The notes under the pieces: model-generated | What the model was told of the DNA's origin: nothing | The model's database searches: none | What the model saw: the letters and a program-made list of their open reading frames with translations, nothing else | Made by a program: the position numbers and the translations under genes | Source: Dermatophagoides farinae | Lineage: Eukaryota > Arthropoda > Arachnida > Sarcoptiformes > Pyroglyphidae | NCBI RefSeq assembly: GCF_024713945.1 | Contig: NC_134679.1 | Span: 4,965,001 to 5,029,000 of the forward strand | Direction of reading: 5' to 3' | DNA: 64,000 nt | In this document: positions 36,101-49,500 of the stretch, in pieces | How positions within the stretch are numbered: position 1 is the first letter of the stretch | How the letters are laid out: each line of letters starts with the position of its first letter

Positions 36101-39100
36101 CATTTTGATGTTAACCCCCTATTTCATTTTTTTTTTTTTTTGCTTGTTGTTGTTTTGTGTGCCCACAAGAAATAAGCTTATCATCATTCAATATGCAGCA
36201 AAAAAAAAACAAGAAAAGAAAATTTCCAAGAAAAATTTTTTTTCCTGAATAATCGATTTAACATGGACTGATTGTACGTGCTTTGGATTTTCGAATCATT
36301 GGCTCGAATTCATTGGTCTTCAGAATAAAAAGAAAAAAAAAGTAGAAGAATAAAGAAATTGTCATTATTCCTTTCTCATTGATTATTATTATTATATTTG
36401 AATTTTTTTTTTGCTTGAATTCTTCGTTTTATTCTTCTTGTTCGTCTTGTTTAAATCTTTTTCTTTATATATAAAGAATAAGCTTATTGAAATGGACGTT
36501 TTTCACTGGTTCAAATCCATACAAATATTTTTTTTTATTTTTACAAAATTTTAAATTCTGGCTATTAGAATTGATCATGCTGATGAATAGTGCGAATTTC
36601 TTTCGTACATTGATAAAAATCACAATCAAGCTCTAGTATGGTATGAATTTTAAATTTACCAGCCTATGAAACATGCTCGTTCATTCAGTTTCACAAACAG
36701 TCATCATTTGAATATATGATGATGAACAAAAAGATTTTCAATTTAGAAATAATATACTTTGATGTGATAGTTTTTACTCTCTTCACGCGTTCTTCAATAG
36801 CTCATTTATATTAGCTTGTAAATTATTCTCCCACTTTTTTTCATAATAATAAAAAGTAAAAAATTCGTCATTTTCGAACCAATTTGACTTATTTTATCTT
36901 TCACTTTCGCTTTCTTTCAGTTATTCTGTCCATTCATTCATTCATTTTTCAGTCTCTTCAAAATTGAACCCTTACGTTTTTGTCATCATCATCATAAAAC
37001 GCTGATGATGATTGTCGATGATCGCTTGTGTTCGATGATTATGTTGATGATTACAATAGTTAGGCAACTAACAATAAAAATGATGTTATTGTCATCATCG
37101 ACTACACTATGAACACATACGATCCCATTAGTACCAAAAAAAAAAAAAATACAACTTTTCTCTTCTTCACACAATGCAATGTTACAGCTCTCAAAAACTA
37201 CCAGGAAAATGAAAAAAAAAGTTTTTTCTGGTTTCCCGTCATCATCATCATCATCACGCCAGAAAAAAGCCAAGTGGATATTTGGTGCCAATGGCGTTAA
37301 TGTTATTGTTATATGTTTCATTTTTTTTTGTTTGTCTGTCTCTCTGTATGTATGTATGTCCTAGCTTCATTGTAAATATAGTCATCATCATCGTAATAAT
37401 GTGTTATATGTGTTTAAAGCGTCAAACATTGCAGTAATTCTAGTCTTAAACATGATGGCGATGATGATGATGGTAATCATGATGATTGTCAATGACACTT
37501 TTCATCATTGGATCATTCCATAAATTCAGAAAACTTAAACTTATGCTGGTTGATGTGTGTGTGTGATAGTGTGTGGTGATGATGGTCGTCATTGAAAACT
37601 TTTTATTTTTGATCGTAATATTGCATATAGACCATTTTTTTTGTCTATAGATCTAATAATGTTTCTTTTTTTTCTCTCCCTCTCTCTATCTCTCTTTATC
37701 TCTATTTTTTTCCCCTATAGGTCCTAGTATGGTTGTAAAACTTTCTTCAATACGTAAACGTCTATTGGCCGGTATGATTGATTATTTTTTCATACATTTC
37801 CTTTATGATCAATTTCGTATGCTTATTGCCGAATTATTTGATTATGATATTCCATTGTAAGTTTTCAAAAAAAAAAATTCAATTTTTTCAAAAACCCTTT
37901 TTTTGCAGAATTTGAACAGAATTTTTGTTGTTGTTGTTGTTGTTGTTTTTTCAAATGAATCTCAATTCAATTTCTGTTTATCATGTTTAGGATATTTGCA
38001 TAATAAATGTATGGATATTTTGTGTGCGTGTGTATGTGTGTGTGTGTGCAACCAGAATAAAATTCTTTCCATTCAAACAAATAAACAAGAGAAAAAAAAC
38101 TAGAATCACATGATAATCATGTAACGGAAAGAAACAAATAATTCCTATAGAATCATCTTTTTTCCACTATTGTTGTTCGACAAATTTAATTATTTTTTGT
38201 TCATCATAATCATCATTGGAATACAAAATTCCATATTTGGTATCTAGAATATTTTTATTCTTCATTGTTTTGTTTGCATATGAACAATGAAGAATTGAAT
38301 TGAATTCTTTCTTCACATATAGCAATGATGATGATGATGATGATAATGATTTAATCTAATTATGATTAGTATGATGATGATAATTTTATTTGTGCATGTG
38401 TATATGGTGAAATATACCTGCATAACCAAAAAAAATGTAATGTATCATTTGTATTTGGAATGAATTTCCATTTTCTTTGAATATTACCATTTGTATATCC
38501 ACATAAATTCAATGATGATGATGATCGATTCATAATGATAGGCCGATTAGTATAGCTGTATATTGTGTCTTTATCTGGTTGAATGAACATATTGATGATG
38601 ATTATGATGATGACTAATCACTAATTAGGTTTATTATTCGAAACAAAAAAAAATTATTATTGAAATTGGATATTCATGTAATATACAGGGGCACCAAAAA
38701 AAAAAAAAAAAAAATAGTGTGATCATTTTGTATTATAAAAATAAAATAGAAAATTTTCGATTTTTATGACATTATTGTGTGATCCATGGAAACTCATTTG
38801 TTTAGTAATTTTTTTTTTCTTTCCACCATATTTATATTCTTCCATCCATTAAACCGCCCACGTACAAGATGAAAATGAAACCATTTCCAATGTGTTTTTT
38901 TTCAATTCTATTTCGTGTGTGTGTGTGTGTGTGTGTTGACACACCTCCATCATATAATAATGAGCCATATAACTAATCATAATAATAATAGAATGAACGG
39001 AAAAAAACTGAAAGAATTTTTAAAAAAAAAATTCCATTTTCTCAAAGTAGGTTATTATGATGACATTCAAAAGCAATATGGATGTAAATGATGATGATTG

Positions 39101-40566
39101 CATAGCATCTGTTATGGTAAAAGATGGGGATGTGGTGGTGGTAAAAATAAAAGAAAAAGAAAAACCATATTCATTTTTGTCCCCGTTAGTTTAATTTTTT
39201 TCAACAGAAAAAAAAGTGAAAAAGAAAAATTCGTTCATTTCAATTCGGTTTTTTTTCTAAATTAACAAAAAAAAATTTTTTCTTTCTTTTTGGCTGGTGA
39301 AAATGTAGAATTGATTCTAATGTAAATTGAAATTTAAATGGAAAGTACACCAACCAACCAGTCATCATCAGTATTGTAGTAGTCATTGTCATCATTCTGG
39401 GAACTGGAAACGTGGTGGGTACACACACACAGAACAAGAAAAAATGGCTAAAGGCCCGAGGTTTTTTTTCTTCCTTTTTTTCTCGACAATCGTCTTCGAT
39501 TGTTGTAATAAATGTGTGTGTGTGTGTGTACCCTATATATGTATATAATGTAATTTGAAATGGAACAAAAAAAAATATTCGGGTCCCATTTTCATTTGAT
39601 TTCTTTTTTTTTCGTTGTTTTTACATCATTTTGGTTTGGTTTTTATCGTTTGCAAAACTGTCTCTCAACTTTATTCTTGTATATCAGCAAAAAAAAAAAT
39701 CAATTGTGAATGACAAGCTTTGACTTGATGATGGTGATGAGAAAGTCTATTTCTTGACACTTTTTTTCTGTTCAATTCTTTTTTTTTGTTGTTGGTTTTG
39801 TTGTTGTCGTTGTTATTGTTGCTATCAACATCAACATCATCATCATCATGATTGAATTCATTCATTGTTCGGTAAAAAAAAGTGAGTTGATTAAAATAAA
39901 TAAATTAGCATGAATTAAAACGGAAGAAAAAACGACGACAATGACAATTCGAATAATTCAAATGTTTCAGTTATTATTTTGATAGGTGGTGGTTGGCTGT
40001 TGTTTGATTTTCATTTTGTTTCTGGTCAATTTTTGATTTTGTAACATCATTATATATTCTTATCTAACTAGTGGTAAAAAAATGGCGCCTCTGATTGTCA
40101 AAAAAAAAAAAATTTTTTTCGCCATTGAAAATGCATTCAAACATAATTCTATCTATGGATAGATGGATAGATGGATGGATGAATGAATGAATGAAAAAAC
40201 AAAGAACCAATTTAAATTTAAATTGAAATTCATTTTATAAATGTCAAAAGTAAGCGTGTTTGAATCAATTGATCTCGAAATTGTTTCATGTTTCTTTTTT
40301 TTAGGGAAAATGAAAAATGCCCAAATCCAAATTGTGCAAGCAAATTCTTGCCAAGAATTCTTGGTTTTTTTTATTTGGTTCAAATAAGGCAGACGGAAAA
40401 AAATGGGCAAACAATCGAAACGTTGACGATAAAGAATTTATTTGTTTTTTTGTTTTCATTTGAATTCATATAAATTGTTGTTGAATGTTTTGAATTTTCG
40501 GTTTTTTTTATAGATATTTGTTGTTTTGTCCTTAGATACCGTTTTGGTATTTTTTTTGTGGCTATT

Positions 40567-40602
<36 letters not shown>

Positions 40603-43137
40603 ATTAAAAATCCAATCCAAACAACATTGATTTGTGGTTTCTGGTCATCTGATTCCACCCTGATATATGATGACAACCGGCACATATAACTGTAATCAAT
40701 GTCGTTGTCCCGGGATATAATGAGAAACAAACCAATTGGTTTTTGGCTCCCGAACATGGAATTATTATTATTATTATTATTATTTTTTTTTGTTAGATGA
40801 TCTTTCATTCATTCACATTTTATTGTTGTTGTTGTTGTTGTTGGAATCCAACAAGATCGGAAACCACAAGAAAGAAGAATTTTTCATTTACTTTTTTTCT
40901 TTCTCTGTCGCTAACGATTGTATATTTTATTTCAACGGAATAGAAGCTTTTTTTTGACTGGATGATTCAAATGATTTTTTTTCTTGCCTGCTTTTCTCAA
41001 GATAAGGTGTATGTGTATGTGTGTGTGTGTGTGGGTTGAATGTGGTTCAGAATCTAGTCTTCTTTGACAACCGCATCTTTTTTTTTTTGGTTAATAGAAT
41101 TTTTGGTAACTTTCTCCATTTCTTTCGCTCTATCTTTTTGGTTGAGTCATCAAGTAAATTGGCTTCAATTTAAATACTCATACGACATTTTGTGTATGGT
41201 TGTGTATATAAATGATATGACGATAATGAATTGAATGAATTGTAGACATAGACCAGAATGATGATGATGATGATGATGATTATAGCTGGTTGACAATCTG
41301 GCACCAATCTTCATTCATTTGATTTAGTTGAATGTTTTCTATTCGTTTTACATTGAATCAAAGTTCCGTTTCGGAATCTGTGTTTGTTTGTGTGTGTGTG
41401 TGTGTGCATGTATATAAAGATATCAGAACAAAGTGAACGTGAAACATCCGAACACGCGACCAGAAAAAAAAACAAAACATGATAACCAAACACAACGACC
41501 ATGATCATTTGATTGTTGAAAATACTGGATACGATTCGGACAATTTTGTTTTGTTTTGTATAATTTGTAACTTGCTTGCTAGCTTAATAGCAAGCAATGT
41601 TGAATCCATAATAATATGATAACACGATTAGAAATTGAATTAATTAAACTTTGCCTTTCACTGAGACATTTTAATTGTTGTTGTTGTTTCATAAAATAAA
41701 AATTCCCTTCAAAAATTCTGCACTATTTTCTTGAATAATACTCATTTCATGTATTTATGTATTTTTGTTTTCTCACACATTCATATAAAGCACAACAATG
41801 GATTTCAAAGAATTGGAAACATTCTTTCCAGAAGATGATGATGGCCTTGAAGATTTATTACCAAAAATATTCTGGATCTATATAAAAAGCATACAATATT
41901 CTACAATGTTCTATCTATTTGATTTAATCTATGAGGTAAGGATTTAAGTAAGTTCTCTACCCTTTTTTTTCTCATTTTTCTTATCAACTTTCATACAATA
42001 CAACCAAAGTAATACTCAACTATGAAATATAGACTGGTGGTGGTGTATCCATAATTATGAGATTGTAGCCAATATATCTCTTTGTCTGTGATGTGTGTGT
42101 GTCTGTGAATATATCATGCCTCTTTATTCGCTTTTATTCAATGTGTTTTTTTTTGTTAAAATTCATATTCGTGTATATATTGCTATCGCCTTTTCAATCG
42201 ATAACACACACACACACACACACAAAAAAAACATTCAGCTATTGCTTTTTTCCGTCATAAATATTTGATGAAAATGAATTTCCATCATTCATTATTGATC
42301 CTCATACAGGCAGATTTATTTAGATGAGATTTTCGATGAATGAATGATTGTCGTGTTTGTGTGTGTGTGTGTGTGAAATGGAGGTCGATCAAATCACGGT
42401 CCTCGTTTCTTTATTCAATTCGTTTTCATTTTCACCATCATCATGATGATAACAAAACTAACTTGCATCATCATTTTCATCATCGTTTCAGGATCTTTCA
42501 TCTTGTTCACGCGTTTTTTTTCCATTGATGAAAAATGATAACCAAAAAAAATGCAGTTGTTTTTGATGATGATGATGATAAAAACAATGGAAAATTAGCT
42601 CATCTTTCTTTTTATTTCCTTATGAATGAAATAGCATTATGATACATTCACGCACACCACACACACTAAAAAAAAACAACAACACTAACCAATCTCAGAT
42701 GAAAAAAAAATGTAAACAAATTTGCATAATCATTTCATTTTCACGATGAAATCTTCTACATTTTTTTTCCTGGTTAAGACAAAAGTTTCCTGCAAAGACA
42801 AATATTCGCTACAAACACACACATATGGAGAAAGAATACAAATGAAATAAACATTAGTTGTGTGTCTGTGTCAGTAGCTCGTAAGAAGAATCTAGACTGA
42901 GAATGGGTTATATTTCTAAATTATTCTTTCAAAAAAAATTCTATTTTTTTCCATCTTGTCTTATCTGGTTATATATATATATCGTTGTTGTTACAAGCTG
43001 TCCATTTTTTTGGTTACTGTTGTTGGCCGCACACACACACACAGACACATTTTCAAAATTGTTTGTCGATTGTTTTTCTACCGTGTTTTTTAACATTTTG
43101 TGAGTAGCAAAACATTTCAGGTTCGTTTTTTGAATGG

Positions 43138-43173
<36 letters not shown>

Positions 43174-45819
43174 CAATGTACAAAGGTTTAGAATTAATGG
43201 GTTTTTCTAGTTGCTGTTGCCGTTGTTGTTGTTGTAGTTTTTGTTGTTGTTGTCGATCTTTTCGCTTCGCTATTCATTATTTGTTGTTGTTGATGTTTGT
43301 TTGGTCCAAAAATACATACATACACTTTTTTTTACATAAACCGATTAGCATCATCATGTGAAAGACAGTCACAACAAGAATGTAATAATAATAAGAAATA
43401 AATATCTTGTTTCGCCTTGTTTCTTCTTCTTCTTCTTCGAATGAAGCAAAAATAACGAAAAGTTTCAACAAGCTTTGAACTTTTTTTTTAAATATAATTC
43501 ATTCTGATGAAAGGATTCCTGTACAAGTCTTGCCAATGTTTGTGTGATGTTTTTAAATTTCGCTTCTACGACAACAGCAACAACAACAACAACAACAAAA
43601 CAGTCAAATTCTTTAAACGAAAATCATCAAAAAAAAACATCACACTAGTGATTTATGTTTAATGTGTTGTTTGGATGATGGCAATGGGAAAAGAAAATCA
43701 CACCTTATTGAATCTGACTTTTTGTGGTGATGAAAACTTGAGATTCGGTTTTTTTTCTGTTTGGTTTTGATTCTGAAGATTTGGTATAAGATCGACATTG
43801 TATGCCTTTGTCATATATTGGTCTTAAATATCGAGATAATAGCATTGAATAAATGGATTTTTCTAGAACCATTTCAGTTTAATGTGGTGGTTTCTTCAGA
43901 CAAAATAAAAATCGTTAAGTTTTTTTTAAGAAAAAAAAATTCATAACAGCTTGTAGAGTGTGTGAGTATGTGTAACACGTTTCAGAATGAAACTTTTTAT
44001 TTTTTCAACTGGATTTAAATTCATCAAATAATGAATTAATTAATGAATAATGGATTCTTTTTTTCTCTCTCTACATTAAGTGCCTCGTCTTGAACGTTGC
44101 ACGTGAACCATCATCATCATCATCATCATCATCACCATCACGCATAGAAAAGAATCTTCAATTGAGAACAACCCCTTCTCCCGTTTTTTTTTTGCTGGGC
44201 ACGAATCCTTTTTGTAGAATATTAATGAGAATAAGTACGTGAATCATAATGGTACTACAGAAATAATGAAAAAAAAAAACAGAATAAGAAGATTGTGTTG
44301 ATGGAGAGACTCAAATTAATTAGATGTTGGCATCTTCTTTTTGTCGGGTTGGAAATTTTTTTCGAATGGAATTCTGGTAGCTCTCACGTTTTTTTACACT
44401 TTTTTTTCTCTTTCTAACACATGAGTTAAATAAAATAGTTGTGTGTGTTTGGTAGCTTTACCGGTGGTTTTTTTTCTGGTAATGAATCTCATTCTTCATT
44501 CATGTTGGGTGTGTTTTTTTTTTCTTTTTCGATTATTGTTCCTTTCTTGGGATTGACACCAAATGGTGGCGATGGTGGTTGACTGTAATGAATTTTCAAT
44601 CAACACTTTTTCTTTTTCTGATTAAATATATTTGGTGAGGTTTTTTTTTTTTTTTTTTTGGTTGTTGTTGTTGTTGTTGTGTTTTTTCTTTTATTGGTTC
44701 ATTGCATCTGTATTATTATAGCCTATATTTAATTTGTATGGTGATGGGTGGTCATAAATGTATGCAACAGTAAAAAAAAATTATTCCTCAAGGCTAGATT
44801 GTATTTCCTGTAATAGAATTTTTTTTTTCGCCCACTAACTATATTCGGATATACCCACCCACCTACCTATCTATCACAATTCACAATAGATAGACTACTA
44901 GTTTGAGTTCTTGTTTTTGTTTCGTCGAGTATAGTATAATATATTAATAATACACCCATTCGATAAAGTAGCTTGTTCCGGCTTGACACTCAAAATGAAA
45001 TCCATACCGAATGTTTGAACGGAAATGAAGAAAAAAAATATGGAAAGTGAATGTTTGTTTGTTTGTTTGGTGAAAATAATATTTCCTCTTTGATTACGAG
45101 GAAATTTCAATGACTTTTTTTTGTTCCATCATCTTCATTCAAGAATATTTTCCATTACTCAAATATAAACTATTTTGTCATTTCAATTTTTTATTCTTTG
45201 ACACCCACACACACACATGTAGACATTATTCCTATATGGATGGCCAAATCGTACATATCCAGGAGCGACAATAGGTAAACGTATCATGGGTTTACGAGTG
45301 GTGAGCTGTAATCATCTGGAATCAATTTCAATGGCTGTACCAAACATTGTTCGTGTGATGCCAGCAGGCAATATTACACTTGGCAAGTAAGTAATATAGA
45401 AAAAAAAATTTTCTTGTGTTTTTCTTCTAGGTAGATGTGTGTCATGAAAGTTTTCATTATGATCCGATATATATCCGTATTATATGGAACGAAATTTTCA
45501 ATTTTCAAATGTTTGTTTGTATTTTTTTTTTCTTTTTTTTGCCACATTCAGAGCATTCATACGAACATTGATAAAATTAATGCCAGTAAACAATACTATT
45601 CAAAGTCTTTACATATTAACTTCACGTTATAATCGATCATATTTTGATAAAAGAATGGGATTATTAGTTGTCGATATGTCAGCTCCGGCTATGGCACAAG
45701 TTGCAGCAGTTATGACTACAACCAACACTAATAACACACCGGCAAATCCACTTCCTCAGCAACAGCAGCAGCAGCAACAACAACAACAACCACCGAATTT
45801 GAATCGTGCATTTTTGTAA
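30190..45819 (+). CDS. FAM8A1: FAM8A1-type RDD-domain membrane protein, five exons over 15.6 kb
   Basis: ER membrane protein of the RDD family; FAM8A1 is a cofactor of the HRD1 ERAD complex. Exons 30190-30592, 37721-37856, 41791-41935, 45223-45386 and 45552-45819 give 1116 bp, 371 residues, with matching phases throughout. The N-terminus is disordered and Asn/Ser-rich, then LNLWIWQCQTWIYFHGAYHA. The RDD region starts at SSIRKRLLAGMIDYFFIHF (Arg and Asp of TM1), continues through an extra acidic loop (FFPEDDDGLEDLLPK), TM2 and the box TIGKRIMGLRVV, and ends RYNRSYFDKRMGLLVVD. A Gln run and PPNLNRAFL close the protein. AATAAA lies at 46032-46037 and 46130-46135. Introns of 7.1, 3.9 and 3.3 kb contrast with about 65 bp elsewhere in the window; the fourth is 165 bp. 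Confidence 0.88.
31092..31117. repeat. (AAAC)n microsatellite
   Basis: Six near-perfect AAAC units in intron 1 of the FAM8A1-type gene. Confidence 0.9.
33997..34002 (-). terminator. poly(A) signal of the nested coiled-coil gene
   Basis: AATAAA on the minus strand, 50 bp downstream of the stop codon at 34052-34054. Confidence 0.5.
34052..34288 (-). CDS. small acidic coiled-coil protein nested in a FAM8A1 intron, hypothetical
   Basis: Not recognised. A 78-residue single-exon ORF starts at MEGKELTSYTLR and continues through DDIFDMIDQITLLSTML and IHKEFNEELETIIGIE to a Gln run and a stop. Leu, Ile and Met recur at heptad-like spacing over about residues 20-60, suggesting one coiled coil. Unlike the many spurious frames around it, its composition is balanced and not a translated simple repeat. 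A minus-strand AATAAA (33997-34002) lies 50 bp past the stop. The size and acidity recall small subunits of coiled-coil assemblies, but no family can be named. It lies antisense to the host gene. Confidence 0.55.
   Translation of the reverse strand: MEGKELTSYTLRTIADQKPDDIFDMIDQITLLSTMLNDIHKEFNEELETIIGIEMERFSMEKYKQKQQQQQQQKDQDS
35721..35745. repeat. (GTT)n microsatellite
   Basis: About eight GTT units in intron 1 of the FAM8A1-type gene. The unit recurs across the right half, for example at 37926-37946, 40824-40842 and 44661-44680. Confidence 0.9.
37857..41790 (+). other. intron 2 of the FAM8A1-type gene (3.9 kb)
   Basis: Bounded by CCATT/GTAAGT and TATAAAG/CACAAC. Contains the longest homopolymer of the window (T33 at 40569-40601), (TG)n and (GAT)n tracts. 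No exon or nested gene is supportable. Confidence 0.75.
40569..40601. repeat. poly(T) tract of 33 bases
   Basis: Uninterrupted T run, the longest homopolymer in the window. Confidence 0.95.
41936..45222 (+). other. intron 3 of the FAM8A1-type gene (3.3 kb)
   Basis: Bounded by TATGAG/GTAAGG and CATGTAG/ACATTA. Holds (ATT)n at 43140-43169, (CAT)n at 44109-44132 and several poly(T) runs. No gene seen. Confidence 0.75.
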
Positions 45820-46557
45820 TTGTGTATCAAACAACAACACCTGATTTCAAAGATACATTCAAAGTTTACTAAATCCAATTTCATGGCTAATTGTTTTTTT
45901 TTCTTTGATGGCAAAGCATATACGAGAGATTAAGAAAAAAAAAACAGTTTTTGATGAATAACCGAAATACAGAATAAGCCGGGTTATTATAAAGTGGATG
46001 GTGAAAAATCTGATTTTTTTTAAGAAAAAACAATAAACATCCACCCACATTCTTTCATTTCTTGTACTTTCTTTTTTTTTTCTTTGAGTTTGTATTTACC
46101 CTATTGTTACAGATTTTTTTTTCTCTTATAATAAAAAAAATTCTTTTTTAAGAATAAAAAAAAGCAGTGGCAAACAACAACAACAACAACAGCAACAACA
46201 ACAACAATTTAGGCTTCCTTAAAAGATTTATAATACAACACTTTTAAACATATTTGGCTTGTTTGTTGTATATTTATTGTGCAATGGTTGTTGTTGTTGT
46301 TTTGTTATATAATAAATTACATCCAATAAATCTTGAACCTTTCATTCACACCCCCCAGACGAAAAAAAAGAAACTTTTTTTTCATCGTCTGGTATTAACT
46401 TTTATTTTAGTAAAACTTTTTTATATATACAGAGAGATAGAGAGAATGTATGTATATCTTTTTCATGGAAGTGATTTATCCTGAAAACAAAAAAACAATG
46501 GATAAGCAAGCGCAAAATTATCAAAATTGAAAACAAATTGGAAAATTGTAAACAACT

Positions 46558-46585
46558 CACACACACACACACACACACACACACA
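46558..46585. repeat. (CA)n microsatellite
   Basis: Perfect 28-base CA run downstream of the FAM8A1-type gene. Confidence 0.95.
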
Positions 46586-49500
46586 ATGTGAAACAATGTG
46601 GTTTGTTTTTAATTGAATTTTTTTTCTCAGTTTCTCTGTCTTTTTTTTTTGTTTTATTTTCTCATTTAGTTTTTGGATTTTTTTTTATCTCGGAACCATT
46701 CTGTATTTTCATTTGGAATGTTTCAAACAAACAAACACATGGACATGGTCAATGTGTGTGATTGTCTCTTGGCCAATCAAAGAGAAAAAAAAGGGTAAAC
46801 ATAAATATTTTGTTTGTATAGAACAATTTATAATACACAATAGTTACCTTATATGCAATTTTAATGAAAAATAATAAACTCAAAAATAGGGTTAAAATCA
46901 TCATCATCATCACAAATCACCGCCAATAGACCGGAAAGTTTTTTTTTGTTGTCACGGGATGTCTTCATCCATTCATTCATTTATCTAGACAAGACCGTAT
47001 GTTCGTTTGTTTGTTATGGGTCAACTATTTTTTTTCTAGCCCAATGTCACTATAGTTTATCGATTCAATCTTTATTTGTTAAAGATTGAAAGGCAAACTA
47101 TTTTACAGTAAGTAGTAAAAAAGTCGAATCATTTGACATTTTGTGTGTGTGTGTTTTGCTTTTTTTTCTCTCTTTCTTAAAAGACATTTAAGCGACGACG
47201 ACGACGACAACGACAACGAAGGAGCTTCTGAATTGTATTGAAAGTTGAATTGAATTCAATTCACAATTGAATGTTGTTTGGATGGAAGATTGCCGGAACA
47301 ATCGAATTCAATTAACGGACAATGAGGAGAACGAGCAGTGAAAAAAAACCAAAAAAAAATGACATAGGACAGTAGCAGGGCAAAAGGTCTTGGTAAACTA
47401 AGAGCAGTCAAACAATTTTTTTGAGGAGAAAAGAATAAAGAGAAAGTGTGTGTAAGATATGTGGGGTTTTATAAAATGTATGTATACATACCATTTTCAT
47501 TTGAAGTAACAAACAAAACAAAAAAATAGGAAAAAGAAAAAAAGTTTTTCCCGATCGCATAAAAACAGTTTGTTTGGGTTGTTATATATATGTCGGTATT
47601 CATTTTCAATGTACGTATACTCTTCTTCATGGACCATATTGGATGGATAGATGAATGAATGAATGGATGGATGGATGGATTGTATTCCAAATGCAATAGA
47701 TGAAATGAAAGTTTTTTTTCGGTTGTTGTTTTTGGCCAACAAACTTTGTTAGTTTGTTCGACCGATCGATCGATCCATTCATTCATTTATTCATTTCATT
47801 TAGTTCGGGTGGCGTGATCATTGTTTTTTTTCTTCTCTTTTCTTGGTCCTTACTGGTTTTTCGCGAATAAGGCTCGTTTAACAATGATGATGATTTGGTT
47901 AGGCCTCATTTCAGAAACGGTGACGACGACGAAAACTAAAATGAATGATGATGATCAAATTTGATGACATTTGTCATAATGTTTAGTCTTATTGTGGGCT
48001 GTGTCTCTTTTTTTTGTGTTCAACATTGTTCTTTGACCTTATTCTCAAGTATCGTCGTTTATTTGATGGTAACTGCTACTATACTGGATTTCTTGGTGAT
48101 CCGATATGTGCGATTGGCAAACCACAATCCAATTGAGAGGATAAATACGAAATTTGATAGCCTTCACTAGAAATGATAACAATCTTCAAATCCCATTTTG
48201 AATGAAAAAAACAACAACAACAACAACAACGAAAAAATTCTCTTGATTCGAATTTATTCAAATTTAACTCTTCAAATTCGTGATCGGAATTTCGTTTTTT
48301 GCCATTCTTGATGATGATGGTGATGATGATGGTAATCAACCTGCCAGAAAATGGAAAAAAACGTGCAGAATTGTTTTTGAATCTACAGAATATTTTTGAA
48401 TAAATTTTTATTTTTAGTTTTTAAAATTAAAAATTAAAAATGCAATAAATAATACAAATAATACAAACTTTATGAATGCATCGCATAACTAGTAGCTTGA
48501 ATAATAGTTACATGAAATTGATGACTTAACTATTGATCAGACCACTACTACTACTACTACAAACGTGGTTGTGGCTTTCGTTATTTCTGGCGTATTAAAA
48601 AAAAAAAACATTGGAAGAGGAGGTTCTAAATTCACAGCGCACAAGCATAATGGCAAGAAGATAGTCAGTCTTTCATTGGATATCAATGTCGATGGATGGT
48701 ATGTTCATGTCCTGTTTGTGTGTTTTATTCTTAGCTGTTGCTTTTTACAACATTTCTTTTTTCCAATTATCGATTCACAACAAAGATTCGATCTCAATGT
48801 GTGTGTGTTTTGTTTGTTTGTTCTATGGATCAGTATCATCATTTTGTGTTTGTGTATGTATGAATATTGACTATACTTTCACATTCTGAACAAAGTGAAA
48901 ATAATTTTTGAAAAAAAACCATCAATCGATATAGCTATGTGTAATATGCAAATTTCATCCAAAACCATTCTTTTTTTTGTGTGTGTGTCGTGAATTGAAT
49001 CCATTACCCCTGAAGGGTTGACACACACATAGCGATTCTATGTTCAATGTTAAAGTTTTTTATCGTTTTGTTTGTTTGATTGTTTGTTTGTTTGCTTAAA
49101 CAGCAATGCAAAACTGAATGAATTTGTTTGTGTGTGTGTGTGTATGTGATGCAGGTGCAGCAGCAATATCCAACAAAATCAAAAAAAAAAAAAAATAAAA
49201 AAAAGGTCATCGGTCCGTAAATCATACCACACAACAAAACAAGTAAGAATCACCATTCTATATTGATCTTTATTATATGAATTTCATTGATCACTGCTAT
49301 TAGACATCAAACAACATTTGAATTTTCAAATGAAAAAAAAATGCTCTAGTCTTATGATGATGAAAGTCATTTTCTATACGATTTGCATTGACTAAATTTA
49401 TCTGATAATTTGAACTGGTTCTATTAAGACGACACTTTTTTAAATGAATTAATTAAATGGTCAGTTTTTATGTCCATTTGTTTTTGCCGATTCGTTTTAC

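Larger units (their letters stand above)
30593..37720 (+). other. intron 1 of the FAM8A1-type gene (7.1 kb)
   Basis: Bounded by CAAG/GTGTTT and CCCTATAG/GTCCTAG. Apart from the antisense gene at 34052-34288 it holds only T-rich runs, (TG)n and (AAAC)n tracts and (GAT)n repeats. No other exon, transposase or RT-like frame was seen. Confidence 0.75.

Noticed and set aside
36508-36518. tRNA B-box-like GGTTCAAATCC
   Set aside because: The flanking bases do not complete the T stem beyond three pairs, and no A box or acceptor stem lies at the right distance, so it is not a tRNA gene.
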